From: Asparagopsis taxiformis
Taxonomy: Eukaryota > Rhodophyta > Florideophyceae > Bonnemaisoniales > Bonnemaisoniaceae
Assembly (NCBI GenBank): GCA_030407315.1
Contig: JALQPE010002123.1
Span: 1-64,000 of the forward strand
DNA length: 64,000 nt
Direction: 5' to 3'
In this document: in pieces, positions 42,682 through 52,889 of the stretch
How the letters are laid out: the number at the start of each line of letters is the position of its first letter
Numbering within the stretch: position 1 is the first letter of the stretch
Program-made: the position numbers and the translations under genes
Notes under the pieces: generated by a model
What the model was told of the DNA's origin: nothing
The model's input: only the letters and a program-made list of their open reading frames with translations
The model's database searches: none

Positions 42682-42948
42682 ATGCCTGCCTCCAGCTCTA
42701 ATCGCAAGGTGAGTATGCCTATTGTACTGAGCGATTCATCTTCTTCCTCCTCTTTTATTGAAACAAACACTAACGATGAGAAAAGACTTGAGGAGCTACT
42801 ACAGCAGAAGGACCAAATTCACGCACTAGATAGGAAGAAGGCAAGCGAGATGACAGCTATGATTATTTTTGATTCACTTCTTTCGATTCGACACTTGACG
42901 TCAGACAGGAAAAGGATGGTTCAGAATAATTCGACAGCGAGGCTTTGA
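42682..42948 (+). CDS. Possible Ser-rich coiled-coil protein, 88 residues
   Basis: An open frame with a Ser-rich acidic stretch (SDSSSSSSFIE), then a charged helical part (EKRLEELLQQKDQIHALDRK) of coiled-coil type. AAG followed by GTGAGTA at about 42708 is a perfect splice-donor match, so this could instead be a first exon. Convergent with the secreted-protein gene at 42993. No family recognised. Confidence 0.4.
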   Translation: MPASSSNRKVSMPIVLSDSSSSSSFIETNTNDEKRLEELLQQKDQIHALDRKKASEMTAMIIFDSLLSIRHLTSDRKRMVQNNSTARL

Positions 42949-42992
42949 GAATATTCCGATCAACGCTATATCGGCAAGATTCTCACAAGCTC

Positions 42993-43364
42993 TTAGGCGG
43001 AGCCTGGATCGGGAGCTGCAGTACTCGGTGGTGAAATTTCCCCCGGATCTCCAGGATTTCCATCTGGAATTGCAATTTTGCGACATACGAAACAACTTTT
43101 GTCTGGATGTGCTGAACACGGACATATGAAGATCCCACACCCCCTGACTAAAAAGCAGACTGCTGCAGCTGCTGGGGGCCCTCTGCGAAAAGGCCAAAAT
43201 CGGGACCTCATTTTCCATTCTCCCACAGGGCATCCATGATTTGGAATGCTTCTGGACACAAGTTGCCCCATTGATTTTTCCTCGAAGGGTAGTGCTGAAG
43301 AAGACTGCACAATGCACATAATAATGAGCACTGCAAACAGCCCAGAAGCAAACTGATGTACCAT
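42993..43364 (-). CDS. Secreted cysteine-rich protein, 123 residues
   Basis: The start at 43364 is chosen because it opens a signal peptide (MVHQFASGLFAVLIIMCIVQ, then SSSA) with a likely cut before LPFEEK; the longer in-frame start at 43484 would bury it. The mature protein has cysteines in CX5CX4CXCX7CX2C (VCFLVRGC, ICPC, SCFVCRK) and a Pro/Gly/Asp-rich tail. TATATAA lies about 143 bases upstream. Unlike its neighbours this gene is open in one frame throughout. Function unknown; another frame of 175 codons is open too but lacks a signal peptide. Confidence 0.6.
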   Translation of the reverse strand: MVHQFASGLFAVLIIMCIVQSSSALPFEEKSMGQLVSRSIPNHGCPVGEWKMRSRFWPFRRGPPAAAAVCFLVRGCGIFICPCSAHPDKSCFVCRKIAIPDGNPGDPGEISPPSTAAPDPGSA

Positions 43365-43506
43365 GTTGAGGTTCAGAGATAACACGGGCTCTTCCTCCAG
43401 GTGATGGTGATCTTCGGGTGAGGAACACAGAGAGATAAGGTGAGTTGACTCTCGATAGATGATGTGTAAGAGTTGCCGAGACACCTTTTAGCAGTACTGC
43501 TAGCCA

Positions 43507-43513
43507 TTATATA
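43507..43513 (-). promoter_or_regulatory. TATA box of the 43.4-kb secreted-protein gene
   Basis: TATATAA on the minus strand, about 143 bases before the ATG at 43364. Confidence 0.5.
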
Positions 43514-44168
43514 GAAAAAGTGTGATGGTCTTGAGCGTGTTTATGCATTGATGGATCTAGCTACCATTAGGAAGCCAACGTTCTATGTTGGATTATGAGA
43601 CAGAACTGAACGTACGGTGTCTGTTGGAAAAGAAATGTTCAACAATGAGGTCACCGCAGCAAAATCCTAGCCATATCGCCTGAATGCCTTTCATGGTTGC
43701 CGAAATGGTGCTGCAGTAGGATAGGGTGTGATCATCTCGAAAGAGGGCGTCATATCACACCACAGTTTGTGCGCTTGGCTCGATTTCTCTAGACACCTAC
43801 ACGCTCGACGACAGTAAATCACTCGGCAAGTTGCTTCTAGACAATATTTCAGCCATTTGTGTGCCACCAAGCCGCAAAAGCGAGGAAGTTTTATGAGTCA
43901 TGGATAGGAGGTCCAGCTACACTCGCTTGATCCCTATCTTCACTCTCTGAGCAACTTGCACTGCAAGTAATCCGACAGCGACTAGTTGCGAGAGGGCACT
44001 GCCAATCTCATGAGGCGCTCGTAAACAATGATGTAGAGAGCATGAGAGAAGTAATATATAAGCTGCAGCTGTATACTATAGAAGTGGGGGTGATAAGCGT
44101 GTATATTATCTATATAATGCTGCTCTCCAACTCCTGCACAACCGAAACAGAATTAAATCTCATACCAT

Positions 44169-44504
44169 TCATATACCACAGTTGGTGACCTTGTTGACAC
44201 GACACGAAAGCCGGTCTAGAAAACGTTTATGACAGCGTGACAGTTTATTTCTCATAGTCCCTTCTCTCTAGAAGTTTTTTATGATGACAAACATATCTCT
44301 GTCTCTCATATCGCAATATGCTGCTTCATACCAGCTTATGGCACTAAATTTAGTACCTACACGCTGCAAACGGGAAATATTCTTGTATCGATGCATATAT
44401 GACGCTGAATTGCAATCAGTGAGTGGGTGGGTGTGAAAGTTTGAAGAACTGTTTGCCGAACATGTTCCATCAGTGCAAAGCATCTCATACATAGAAGTCC
44501 TCAT
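44169..44504 (-). pseudogene. Cysteine-containing small protein, nonsense copy
   Basis: Counterpart of the intact 61065-61400 ORF. Codons align without indels, but a TAG after VIIKNF (near 44268) cuts off the last third, which is still recognisable downstream (KLSRCHKRFLDRLSCRV). Confidence 0.55.
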
Positions 44505-45874
44505 ATGAATATTCTAGAAGCATTTCTGCCGTGACTAGACATTTAATTTAGTAGAGTATCACATGTGCTGCATGAAAAGGATCAATCCAATTCGACGAAT
44601 GTGGTCATAGGGATTATTTCTCAGCGCTCTGATGGCATTCTCATGCAGCCGAAACAAAGCCAAAACCTGAAAATGGAGGAGGAACGGTTTTTCTCAAGAG
44701 GTGCTGATTATACGCATCACTTCTACACCAAATAGACCAATGGGACATGTCATTCTGGAAAACAAATCTCCACGGGAAGTAGAGATCTGCATCTCGGCCA
44801 ATCAAAAGAGAATAAGCGGTGTACACTAATTAGATCCAACAGGATGTTGCATGCAGCTGCATTCATTCCGTGGGTACCCGTCTGCCTTCACGGCTGTACT
44901 CCAATTACAATTACAAAACTACAAATTAATTTAATCTATACTCGGATGACGTGGAATCACGGCCATCGCGTTCGTGGGAGGGACATCACTTCCCTACATC
45001 CAGACGGAATCAACGGCTCGGCTGAGCAGGACGCCGCAAGCTTCCCATGGCCGATGTACGGCAACCGGTAGCATCCGTACGCAGCTGGTGTCGAGATACG
45101 AAAGAAAACATCCATGGGATTCAAGCGCCTGATACAACAGTCATCACTCTAATCTGCGCGTATCAACCATCTCTGTCGCCCGATTGAAACGCACTTCACC
45201 GCTGATCACTTTCTCAAGTACGATATCTGCGCAGATCAGCAGAAAATCCATTCATCCATCCCGCGGCGTCATTCCATGAAACGAGCAATGCAATGGTATG
45301 AAATCGTAAAGAAACCACAGCCCCATCTCATGGCGCATCATGCCATTTCCGCATTGCACAGACGTGGCATTGGAAGCTGTTGACGTTGATATCTAAGGAT
45401 GCAAGTCTAGTGAAATTTTGGGTCTGGATGTAGCGCCTGACGCAAGCGAGATATGAAGAATAGCAGGGCGTGGACACTACAGACGGGCTGCGTGTCAACG
45501 CGGCGTTTGGAAATGAGCATATTCATTCGCGGATGCTGTCAATGCTGGATCAGTGCAGATCGAATTGCTCGTGTTATTGTGACGCGTGTGCATGAGCGTC
45601 GGCGACACGATGACTAGATGGTGATGATGCTAAAGTGATCAATGTGCACGTGTACTCTCTTCGGAGAAATATTCTGAGGATGGCTTGCTGTTTTCCGGGT
45701 TACTGGTGGAATTCGCGGTGGAATTGAGGACATGACAATTCTGGTGGAACAATTTGATATTCAGAATTGCAATTGACCAGAGGCAATGCAACGTGTACAC
45801 GGATTGTTACCAGAGCGGCACGTTCAAATCGTTCCGCTGCCGAACGTCAGATTACGACTTGTCGCGGGAGCCTG

Positions 45875-46723
45875 TCAACCGATCTCCTGCGGCAGCGCGG
45901 TGCGATTCCGAAACAGGGCACCCTTGATGTCGTGCTGAAAATCGCAGCAATCGTTAGGGCGTGCAAGTCTAATCGTATAATTGACGGCTGATGCAGCAGT
46001 TCCAGCTCCGTCAATGACGTTCACAAACTGCACTTCAGGAATACAAACATTGTTCCCATCAAACAAAACTACTATTACACCTGCTTCGCCCGTCGGCACG
46101 TGGTTAGCATTGACAGTCTTACGATACCCAACTCCGTCCAACGTCGATCTCGACCGCATCAATCATTCGCAATATTACGAGAGCGCAGCTCTTCAGCTAT
46201 ACGCATTCAATACACATGAACGATTCGCGGTCCACAGCATCTGCAAAGTCGACGTATCGCATTACTCTATGTAGATCGACCAAACCACCGGGTACCGTTC
46301 TAGAAGCGTAAACAAGCGAGCCGCGTGTTGCCCCTCTATGATCGCCAAGAAATGCACACCCTGCGTGATGATGATTAAAATCCCCTTGGTGCCATAAATG
46401 TCGGCGAGCCATGGCTTATGTCGCGCTTGATACCGTGTGAACCGCTTTCGTCAGGGTCACAATAACCGCCAGTCGCTCATTGCACATCACGAGCTCTAGA
46501 AACGATCGACAGTCCGCAGCTTGTTCCGTGTCGCAATGGGCTTAGGACAATTCGACATTCCCAATACCAGCGTTGTCAGCACCGCTAGGGAAAACAGAAA
46601 GGCTATCCACTCTATCTGGCACCCAATCTGATGAACGTTCGTATCGAGCTTGGGTTGCGCGCGCGCCGAAAAGAAGAGCTCATGTATTACGGCTGAATGG
46701 CGAGGTATGACCATACCCAACAC
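45875..46723 (-). pseudogene. Decayed secreted-type protein (duplication B copy 1)
   Basis: Three frame segments in order: a hydrophobic N-terminal segment (WIAFLFSLAVLTTLVLG, 46496-46723), a middle part (46197-46412) and a C-terminal part (45875-46162) with VIVVLFDGNNVCIPEVQFVN and NDCCDFQHD. The same segments in the same order occur in copy 2, so breaks between them are either old frameshifts or introns. No family recognised. Confidence 0.35.
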
Positions 46724-47277
46724 GTCCTCAAACTACTTGGCTGTAAACTTGCACGGCCATTTTGGTAGCATTAGGATGTCGTGATGGAGGGCGTGCAAGC
46801 CCCGGGATGTAGATATATTTGCGCAGGACTGCGAATCGCTCAGGAGCCCACCACGATCGCATTGTTGTGTTGTTCAACGCCGACGTGGACTTGCTGTACA
46901 CCGGAGGCAGCGAGGAAATGTGCAAACGGGATGTGCGCACGTACTGCCGGCATGAAGTTGTTGGACAATTGAGGCACGACTGCAGTGGAATTGCAAGTCA
47001 CGTGAGCGCATTGTCATCTGACTGTTCAGCGTGGAAGATCAGCACTGGAAAGCGAGTGGAGCTGACGGACAGGTGTTGAGATGTAAACGGTTGGATGTTG
47101 ACTGATTATTCGGAAGAATAGGATGTTCTGAACATTAAACATTTTTTCAAGCCGTACCATATCATTGCTGGAATAGTGTAACACCTCTCCATGCGCACCA
47201 ACTGGAACTTATCCTCCCGACTGAGAAAGTGGACTGATAGAAATTGTATCATAAGCCTCCAGTCGGGGTGTCGTCAC

Positions 47278-47442
47278 TGTCAGGATGCTAATCATACCTG
47301 CCACACTGTAAACACCATAACCAATCAGTATGACCCGCCGCCGGCTTCACCGGCAATAGGTAGTCCGCTGACAGATACTTATACAGTTAGTAAAAGGAGA
47401 AACAAGGATCTCTGATGGTCAGAGGTTGAACGCACCATAACA
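47278..47442 (+). repeat. 5' LTR of element B
   Basis: TGTCAGGATG to CACCATAACA. It is followed by GGTTGTCGGCCC, a weaker match to the half-tRNA-iMet primer site than in element A. Confidence 0.92.
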
Positions 47443-47508
47443 GGTTGTCGGCCCTTTCCACTCGCTCCCTGCGCTCCTTCCAAATACGTCCACGTCAGTG
47501 ATCCAACC

Positions 47509-49899
47509 ATGTACCCGCAACAACTGCCAACCCTCGAGCTTGACAACGTACCATACTGGTATCGGACACTGCAAGCTATCGCACACGATTCCAACATCGC
47601 TGAACTTCTCAGCCCTACCACCGCTGCGCCCCAAGACTCGGAACAATTCGAACAATACAAGCACAACCAAGAAAAACTCACTTTAATCATTTTGGCCAGC
47701 CTCCCCAAACCCATCGCATCCCGCCTCACAGAAGAAAACCTACAGTTACCTCCATATCTACTCGCCCAGCACATTCGCAACACCGTGAAGGAAATCAACG
47801 CCGTTGATCACGACCTCCTCGAATCCAACGCGCGCCAAATCCTGCTACACGACATCAACAATGTCGACGAATACATCAACCAACATGAAGAAATGCGCAT
47901 CACTATGCGCAATGCGAACTATCCTCGCATCGACGATGAAACCACAACTATAAACTTCATGATACACGGCATACAGTTCCATCCCCTCCTTCAAACCACA
48001 ACTGATATCATGTCGCAGTCGCCTCCTGAAACCATGTCACAGTTTAACACCCGTCTCCGCAGAGCCATTAACAACATCAAGACCCGAACCAACCTAAACC
48101 GGTCACCCTCACCCAACTTGCACCAACCATCAACTAGCAGACATCCCAGCCGCAATACACACTTCTGGCGCAACACAAACCAGTCCGCGAAACACGCGAC
48201 AGCTACATCCAAACCACACTCGCGTCGCCCAACCTACCCGCAGCGCAAATGGTGTACCTTCCACAACTCCACCACCCACAATGACAACGAATGCAAAGCA
48301 CAACGCACGCACAAATCCCACATGAAGCACATACACATCCAACCAGAACAGGACCAAGACACTGCATCTACACCATACCCCACAACAGAACCCTTCGACC
48401 CCCCCGCCATGCACGCCATAGCCAACACGACCACAGAGCGTACGTGTTACGTCCTCGATTCTGGCGCACATCCCTCGCATCTCAAACACGCATGCCGCAC
48501 AACCAAACCAGTAAGTAGCCCCCGCTTTACACGAACAGCTACTAACACACCTCACCCCATCACACACATCGGCCACCAACAGATCCACACTCCGACAATG
48601 ACGCTGAATATAACTGACGCTGTCGTCACTCCAGATATTCAACACAACCTGATATCTGTGCACACACTTGCGAAAAACCATGGACCCGTCACATTCACAA
48701 GTGATGCCGCATACATCCACCCCAGAAACCAGAACAAAAGACACCTCGTAGCCGTCCACAAGCAAGGACTGTATGTCATTGACAATAAACCCCCTGGTTT
48801 TCCCCCGTTCCCAACATGTTACAACAACAACTCATCACATACCCATCCTTCCCCTGCCCCATCCTCCCAAAACCACCAAACGAATCCATCCAAACACAAA
48901 AACCTCAACCACCACAAACGATGCCCCCTTTCAAAACACCAGATCCCAAACCAAAACCAAACAATGGGATCGACCCTGGCGCACACATCAACAACAAACA
49001 CCCAAAGCACCAGCTTCCCTCCACCCCAAACCCACCACAAAGCCACGAAAGACACCCCTGCGACGACAAATAACTGCATCATCGCAACGCCACCCCTCCT
49101 CACAACCATCCCAACACCCCAACCCCAGATTACCACATCAAAAAGCAGTGCGTTATCACGGCCGTCCCACACGGCAACGGCATCAATACCAAACAACCCA
49201 CTACCGCCCCTGTTCACACCCCATCAAAACAACGACCGCCTGAATGCACCCCACAAAGACATTGCACTACCCACAATGCGCACACGCAACCCCCTCACAC
49301 TGCCTAACATGCATGATTCCCCGTCGCTTGCGCATGATTTGCACCTCATAATGGGCCATCCAAACGTCCAAGCCTTACGCAAAATCTGTAGGCATAAGAC
49401 TATACCTGCCACGCGCCCATTTGATGACCTTGTTATACCCGACATGACATGCAGCGCATGTGCACTTGCCAAAATCAAAACGGCACCCCACAAACCCACC
49501 TCGCACAGTCACCAACTTGGGCAACACATATCCTCCGACGTCTGCGGCCCGCTACCAACGCCCTCACGTCAAGGCAACAGATACTTTGTAACCTTCATCG
49601 ACACAAAGTCGAGACACATCACGGTTAAGTTCACGAACGATCGTTCCGACATACCCAAATTGACGATCGAATACCTCGAATACGTCCACAATGTGCACGG
49701 CCACTATCCTCGCTTCTTTCGATCCGACAATGCCCGCGAATACACATCCATGTTCATTCGTGAACAATTCCTGTCCCGCGGCATTACCCACATCACTACA
49801 GCACCTACACCGCCGCAACAGAACAGCATAGCCGAAAGAATCAACCAAACCCTCATGGCCACCGTTCGTGCCACTTTAATACACAGCAAACCTCCCTAA
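47509..49899 (+). CDS. Element B gag-protease-integrase (pol truncated)
   Basis: A 796-codon frame: gag, zinc knuckle WCTFHNSTTHNDNEC (CX2HX4HX4C), protease VLDSGAH, a Pro/Thr/Asn-rich linker, HHCC (DLHLIMGHPN and CSACALAK), and integrase DD-E (SSDVCGPL, RSDNAREY, QQNSIAERINQTL). A stop after LIHSKPP removes RT from the frame; the following sequence continues in other frames. The start is shared with the gag of element E. Confidence 0.9.
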   Translation: MYPQQLPTLELDNVPYWYRTLQAIAHDSNIAELLSPTTAAPQDSEQFEQYKHNQEKLTLIILASLPKPIASRLTEENLQLPPYLLAQHIRNTVKEINAVDHDLLESNARQILLHDINNVDEYINQHEEMRITMRNANYPRIDDETTTINFMIHGIQFHPLLQTTTDIMSQSPPETMSQFNTRLRRAINNIKTRTNLNRSPSPNLHQPSTSRHPSRNTHFWRNTNQSAKHATATSKPHSRRPTYPQRKWCTFHNSTTHNDNECKAQRTHKSHMKHIHIQPEQDQDTASTPYPTTEPFDPPAMHAIANTTTERTCYVLDSGAHPSHLKHACRTTKPVSSPRFTRTATNTPHPITHIGHQQIHTPTMTLNITDAVVTPDIQHNLISVHTLAKNHGPVTFTSDAAYIHPRNQNKRHLVAVHKQGLYVIDNKPPGFPPFPTCYNNNSSHTHPSPAPSSQNHQTNPSKHKNLNHHKRCPLSKHQIPNQNQTMGSTLAHTSTTNTQSTSFPPPQTHHKATKDTPATTNNCIIATPPLLTTIPTPQPQITTSKSSALSRPSHTATASIPNNPLPPLFTPHQNNDRLNAPHKDIALPTMRTRNPLTLPNMHDSPSLAHDLHLIMGHPNVQALRKICRHKTIPATRPFDDLVIPDMTCSACALAKIKTAPHKPTSHSHQLGQHISSDVCGPLPTPSRQGNRYFVTFIDTKSRHITVKFTNDRSDIPKLTIEYLEYVHNVHGHYPRFFRSDNAREYTSMFIREQFLSRGITHITTAPTPPQQNSIAERINQTLMATVRATLIHSKPP

Positions 49900-51894
49900 T
49901 TCGCACTGGCAGGACGCACTTACAGACGCTGTATTCAAACGAAACCTTCTCACACAACCACCACCCTAAAAATCCCATACATCGAATGGTACCAAACTAA
50001 ACCACACACATAAAACGCGTTCGCGTTGGTCAGCAGGTCATACACCGATACTGGCCCCGAAGCACAAACTGCACAACAAAGGCGCACTCGTACGATACCT
50101 ACACGGCATTGACCAAGACACATCCTCGTACAGGACACAATCGACCTCCACACTGCCACAATATCTGCCCTCGATTTTCATCCATATACTAAATCACTGA
50201 TCCCACCTCCACCACCGCCATGGTTTTCCACACCACATCCGGACAAACATCCCCCAGCCCCAACCCGCACACACATCCCAAAAACACACACCAGCCCGCG
50301 CAACCACCGAGTAGCTACAAAATACCCAGACGCTCACTCTGGGCAATAGCTCATAATGAAGAGCTCAACAAAATCGACTCCATGCAAGCCATAAAATGGC
50401 TGCCACATCACGCCGTCCCACACAACACTAAACCACTCCACTAACAATGACCTACCGCTACAAACGAGACTCCGATGGCACAATCCAAGAACGCAAAGCA
50501 CGATGCCCGTACGTGGTGATCTCATGCTGCCGCACATACACTTCGACCCAAACGAAACAGCAACCTTCACAGCGGATAAAACAAACGATCCGACTCCTCC
50601 TATGCCACGCTGCTGCTAACAACCTATACACAGAACACCTCGACATTGCATCTGCCTTCCTACACGAACCTTTCCACCATGACAAGCCCGTCTTTATCCG
50701 CCAATATCCGCAGTTCGACGGATCATACAAACACCGCGAACACATCGGCGAACTCCACGGCAACCTATACGGCACTAAACAAGCCGGCCGAATATTCTGC
50801 GACGGCACCAGACAGTTCCTCACAAGGAACGGTTTCCAACAACTTAAATCTGACCCCTGCCTATTTGCCAACTACATAACACAAACAAAACTGTCATTGC
50901 CGTCACAATCGATGACTTCCTAGTCTGCGCCACACACCCAAACCTCATTACCGAGCTGTATGAACTACTTACCACCAAATACAACATTAAGAGACTAGGA
51001 AAAACCCAAAAATACCTCAATTGGAAAATAACGTACACGCCAACCGGAACCCCATATATCTCAACCCCATGTCATCGAATCAATCATATCAAAAACAAAA
51101 ATGCAGGATGCAAAACCCATCACCGCCCTTTTCTCTGATGGCATCGACCTTTCCCCACCGAAGGACGAAGACGAGATTGACATCACCATCGCGTCAACAT
51201 ACCGTGAAACACTGGGAGAATTACGCTACCTGACAGACTCAACGCGCCCAGATATCAGTTCTTCACTAACTCGCTTGCTCGTGCCAATCACAAGCCAACA
51301 ACAAGACATTGGAAACTACTCAAAGACTTATCCGATACCTTAAAAACACTCCCCATGGAGGCATCACATTCCAAATACACCCTCCGAACGCACTCTCATC
51401 TCGTATGCGGATGCTGATTTTGCCAACGACACGCCACACGAAAATCCATCTCGGGCGCCGTACACACCCTCCATGGTGCTCCCATCCATTGGTCATCACA
51501 ACGACAGTCCATCGTCGCCCTCAGCACTTGTGAAGCTGAAACTATCGCAGCATCCGAAGCCACCCGACAAACCAACTGGATCGGTGATATGCTCAAAGAA
51601 CTCCATATCCTCCGCCCCGACACAGCCATACCGATGTACATTGACTCCCAATCGGCACTCAAAATAGCTACGAACACTGCACCAACCAAAAGACGAAAGT
51701 TTATAGACATTCGCTACCACCATCTAATGGACAATATCTCTTCAGGTCGAATCACAGTGACGTACCTACCATCTAACAACATGCTCGCCGACATATTCAC
51801 GAAACCGCTCACCACGAAACCATTTACCAACCTATCCACCAAACTATGTATCGGCCCACCTAATGTGCTCCCCGCCCTTCGGCGACAGGGGGAG
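49900..51894 (+). pseudogene. Element B integrase end, RT and RNase H remnants
   Basis: Copia RT and RNase H pieces appear in changing frames: LDIASAFLHEPF and GNLYGTKQAG (50447-50923), VTIDDFLVCAT just after, LTDSTRPDISSSL (51101-51343), then STCEAETIAAS, YIDSQSALKIA, KFIDIRYHHLMD and NMLADIFTKPL near the end. Multiple indels show this copy is long dead. Confidence 0.9.
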
Positions 51895-51945
51895 TGTCAG
51901 GATGCTAAAACGCAAATACAGTCGCCGAACACCGACTCGCCACAA

Positions 51946-52110
51946 CGTCAGGATGCTAATCATACCTGCCACACTGTAAACACCATAACCAATCAGTATG
52001 ACCCGCCGCCGGCTTCACCGGCAATAGGTAGTCCGCTGACAGATACTTATACAGTTAGTAAAAGGAGAAACAAGGATCTCTGATGGTCAGAGGTTGAACG
52101 CACCATAACA
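51946..52110 (+). repeat. 3' LTR of element B
   Basis: Matches 47278-47442; the first base pair of TG is changed to CG. A second LTR-start motif lies 51 bases upstream at 51895, directly after a GGGGGAG polypurine tract. Confidence 0.9.
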
Positions 52111-52301
52111 GTCACGATACGAAGATATTGAAGTGGATTGCGTGACGTTTTCCGAATCCAGATTCGTATTCGACGCGTACTGTAATTCACCGCCTGCCGC
52201 CGCCGAAGTGTGCACAGCGAGTACTGGAATTCGCATGTTTGTCTATCTGCCGCGCCTCATCGCTCTCCACCAGAATTCCACTCCATCAGATTCTGTTCTC
52301 C

Positions 52302-52676
52302 GCAGCGGCAGACACGGGCACTCCAGTCTTGTTTGTTAATCTGCATCGCACTTTGCACACTTATTGCACCCGTTTCGTGGATTGTGGATCGCGGCAGGCA
52401 CGGCCACTACTCTGTTCTCCATCCACCAGAATTCCACTCCGTCAGATTCTGTTCTCCGCAGCGGCAGACACGGGCACTCCAGTCAAGGTCTGTATGTTAA
52501 TCTGCATCGCACCTTGCACACACATACTGCGCCCGTCTCGTGGATTGTGGATCGCGGCAGGCATGGCCTCTACTCTGTTCTCCGTCGCGGCAGACACGGC
52601 CACTCCATTCAAGGTCTGTTTATGTATCTGCATCACACCTTGCACACTCACTGCACCCGTCTCGTGGATTGCAATT
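52302..52676 (+). repeat. Subterminal tandem repeats in the MULE-2 TIR
   Basis: Three imperfect units of about 130-146 bases start at CTGTTCTCCG (52302, 52448, 52577), each with CAGACACGG, a CTGCATC.CAC.TTGCACAC block and CCCGT.TCGTGGATTG. They are mirrored in the right TIR. Candidate transposase-binding arrays. Confidence 0.8.
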
Positions 52677-52889
52677 AGTTCTGTCTATCTACATCGCGCC
52701 TCACCGCTCTCCGTCGGATGGGTCAGGTTCTCTCCTCCATTTCGCCTCTCTATTAGACTGCACAACACTTTTGATCACCCCACCTCGTTTGCATACAACA
52801 AGACTTGATTTTACCACCAACACACACCGGCAACACCCACACACTCCCCCAAATGCTAGCACGTTAGGTGCTTCGGAGCCCCCATCGGT

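Larger units (their letters stand above)
43709..47150 (+). repeat. Direct duplication B, copy 1
   Basis: From CTGCAGTAGGATAGGG onward this block matches 60610-64000 in the same orientation at high identity with scattered small indels. The left edge in copy 2 abuts retroelement DNA, so the true duplication may have been longer. Confidence 0.93.
47278..52110 (+). mobile_element. Degenerate Copia element B, inside the MULE-2 left TIR
   Basis: LTRs at 47278-47442 and 51946-52110 (165 bases; the 3' one may start at 51895, see findings), target duplication GTCAC (47273-47277 and 52111-52115). The intact right TIR of MULE-2 shows the uninterrupted site (GTGTCGTCACGATACG in reverse). It belongs to the same broad clade as element A (CX2HX4HX4C knuckle, similar gag, A/C-rich sense strand) but is broken in pol. 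Confidence 0.94.

Noticed and set aside
48130..48765. 211-codon minus-strand ORF opposite element B
   Set aside because: Shadow of the gag-protease frame caused by the same composition bias.
52239..52808. 189-codon ORF in the MULE-2 left TIR, repeated at 55713-56458
   Set aside because: It translates the subterminal repeat array; repeated peptide units reflect DNA repeats, not a gene.
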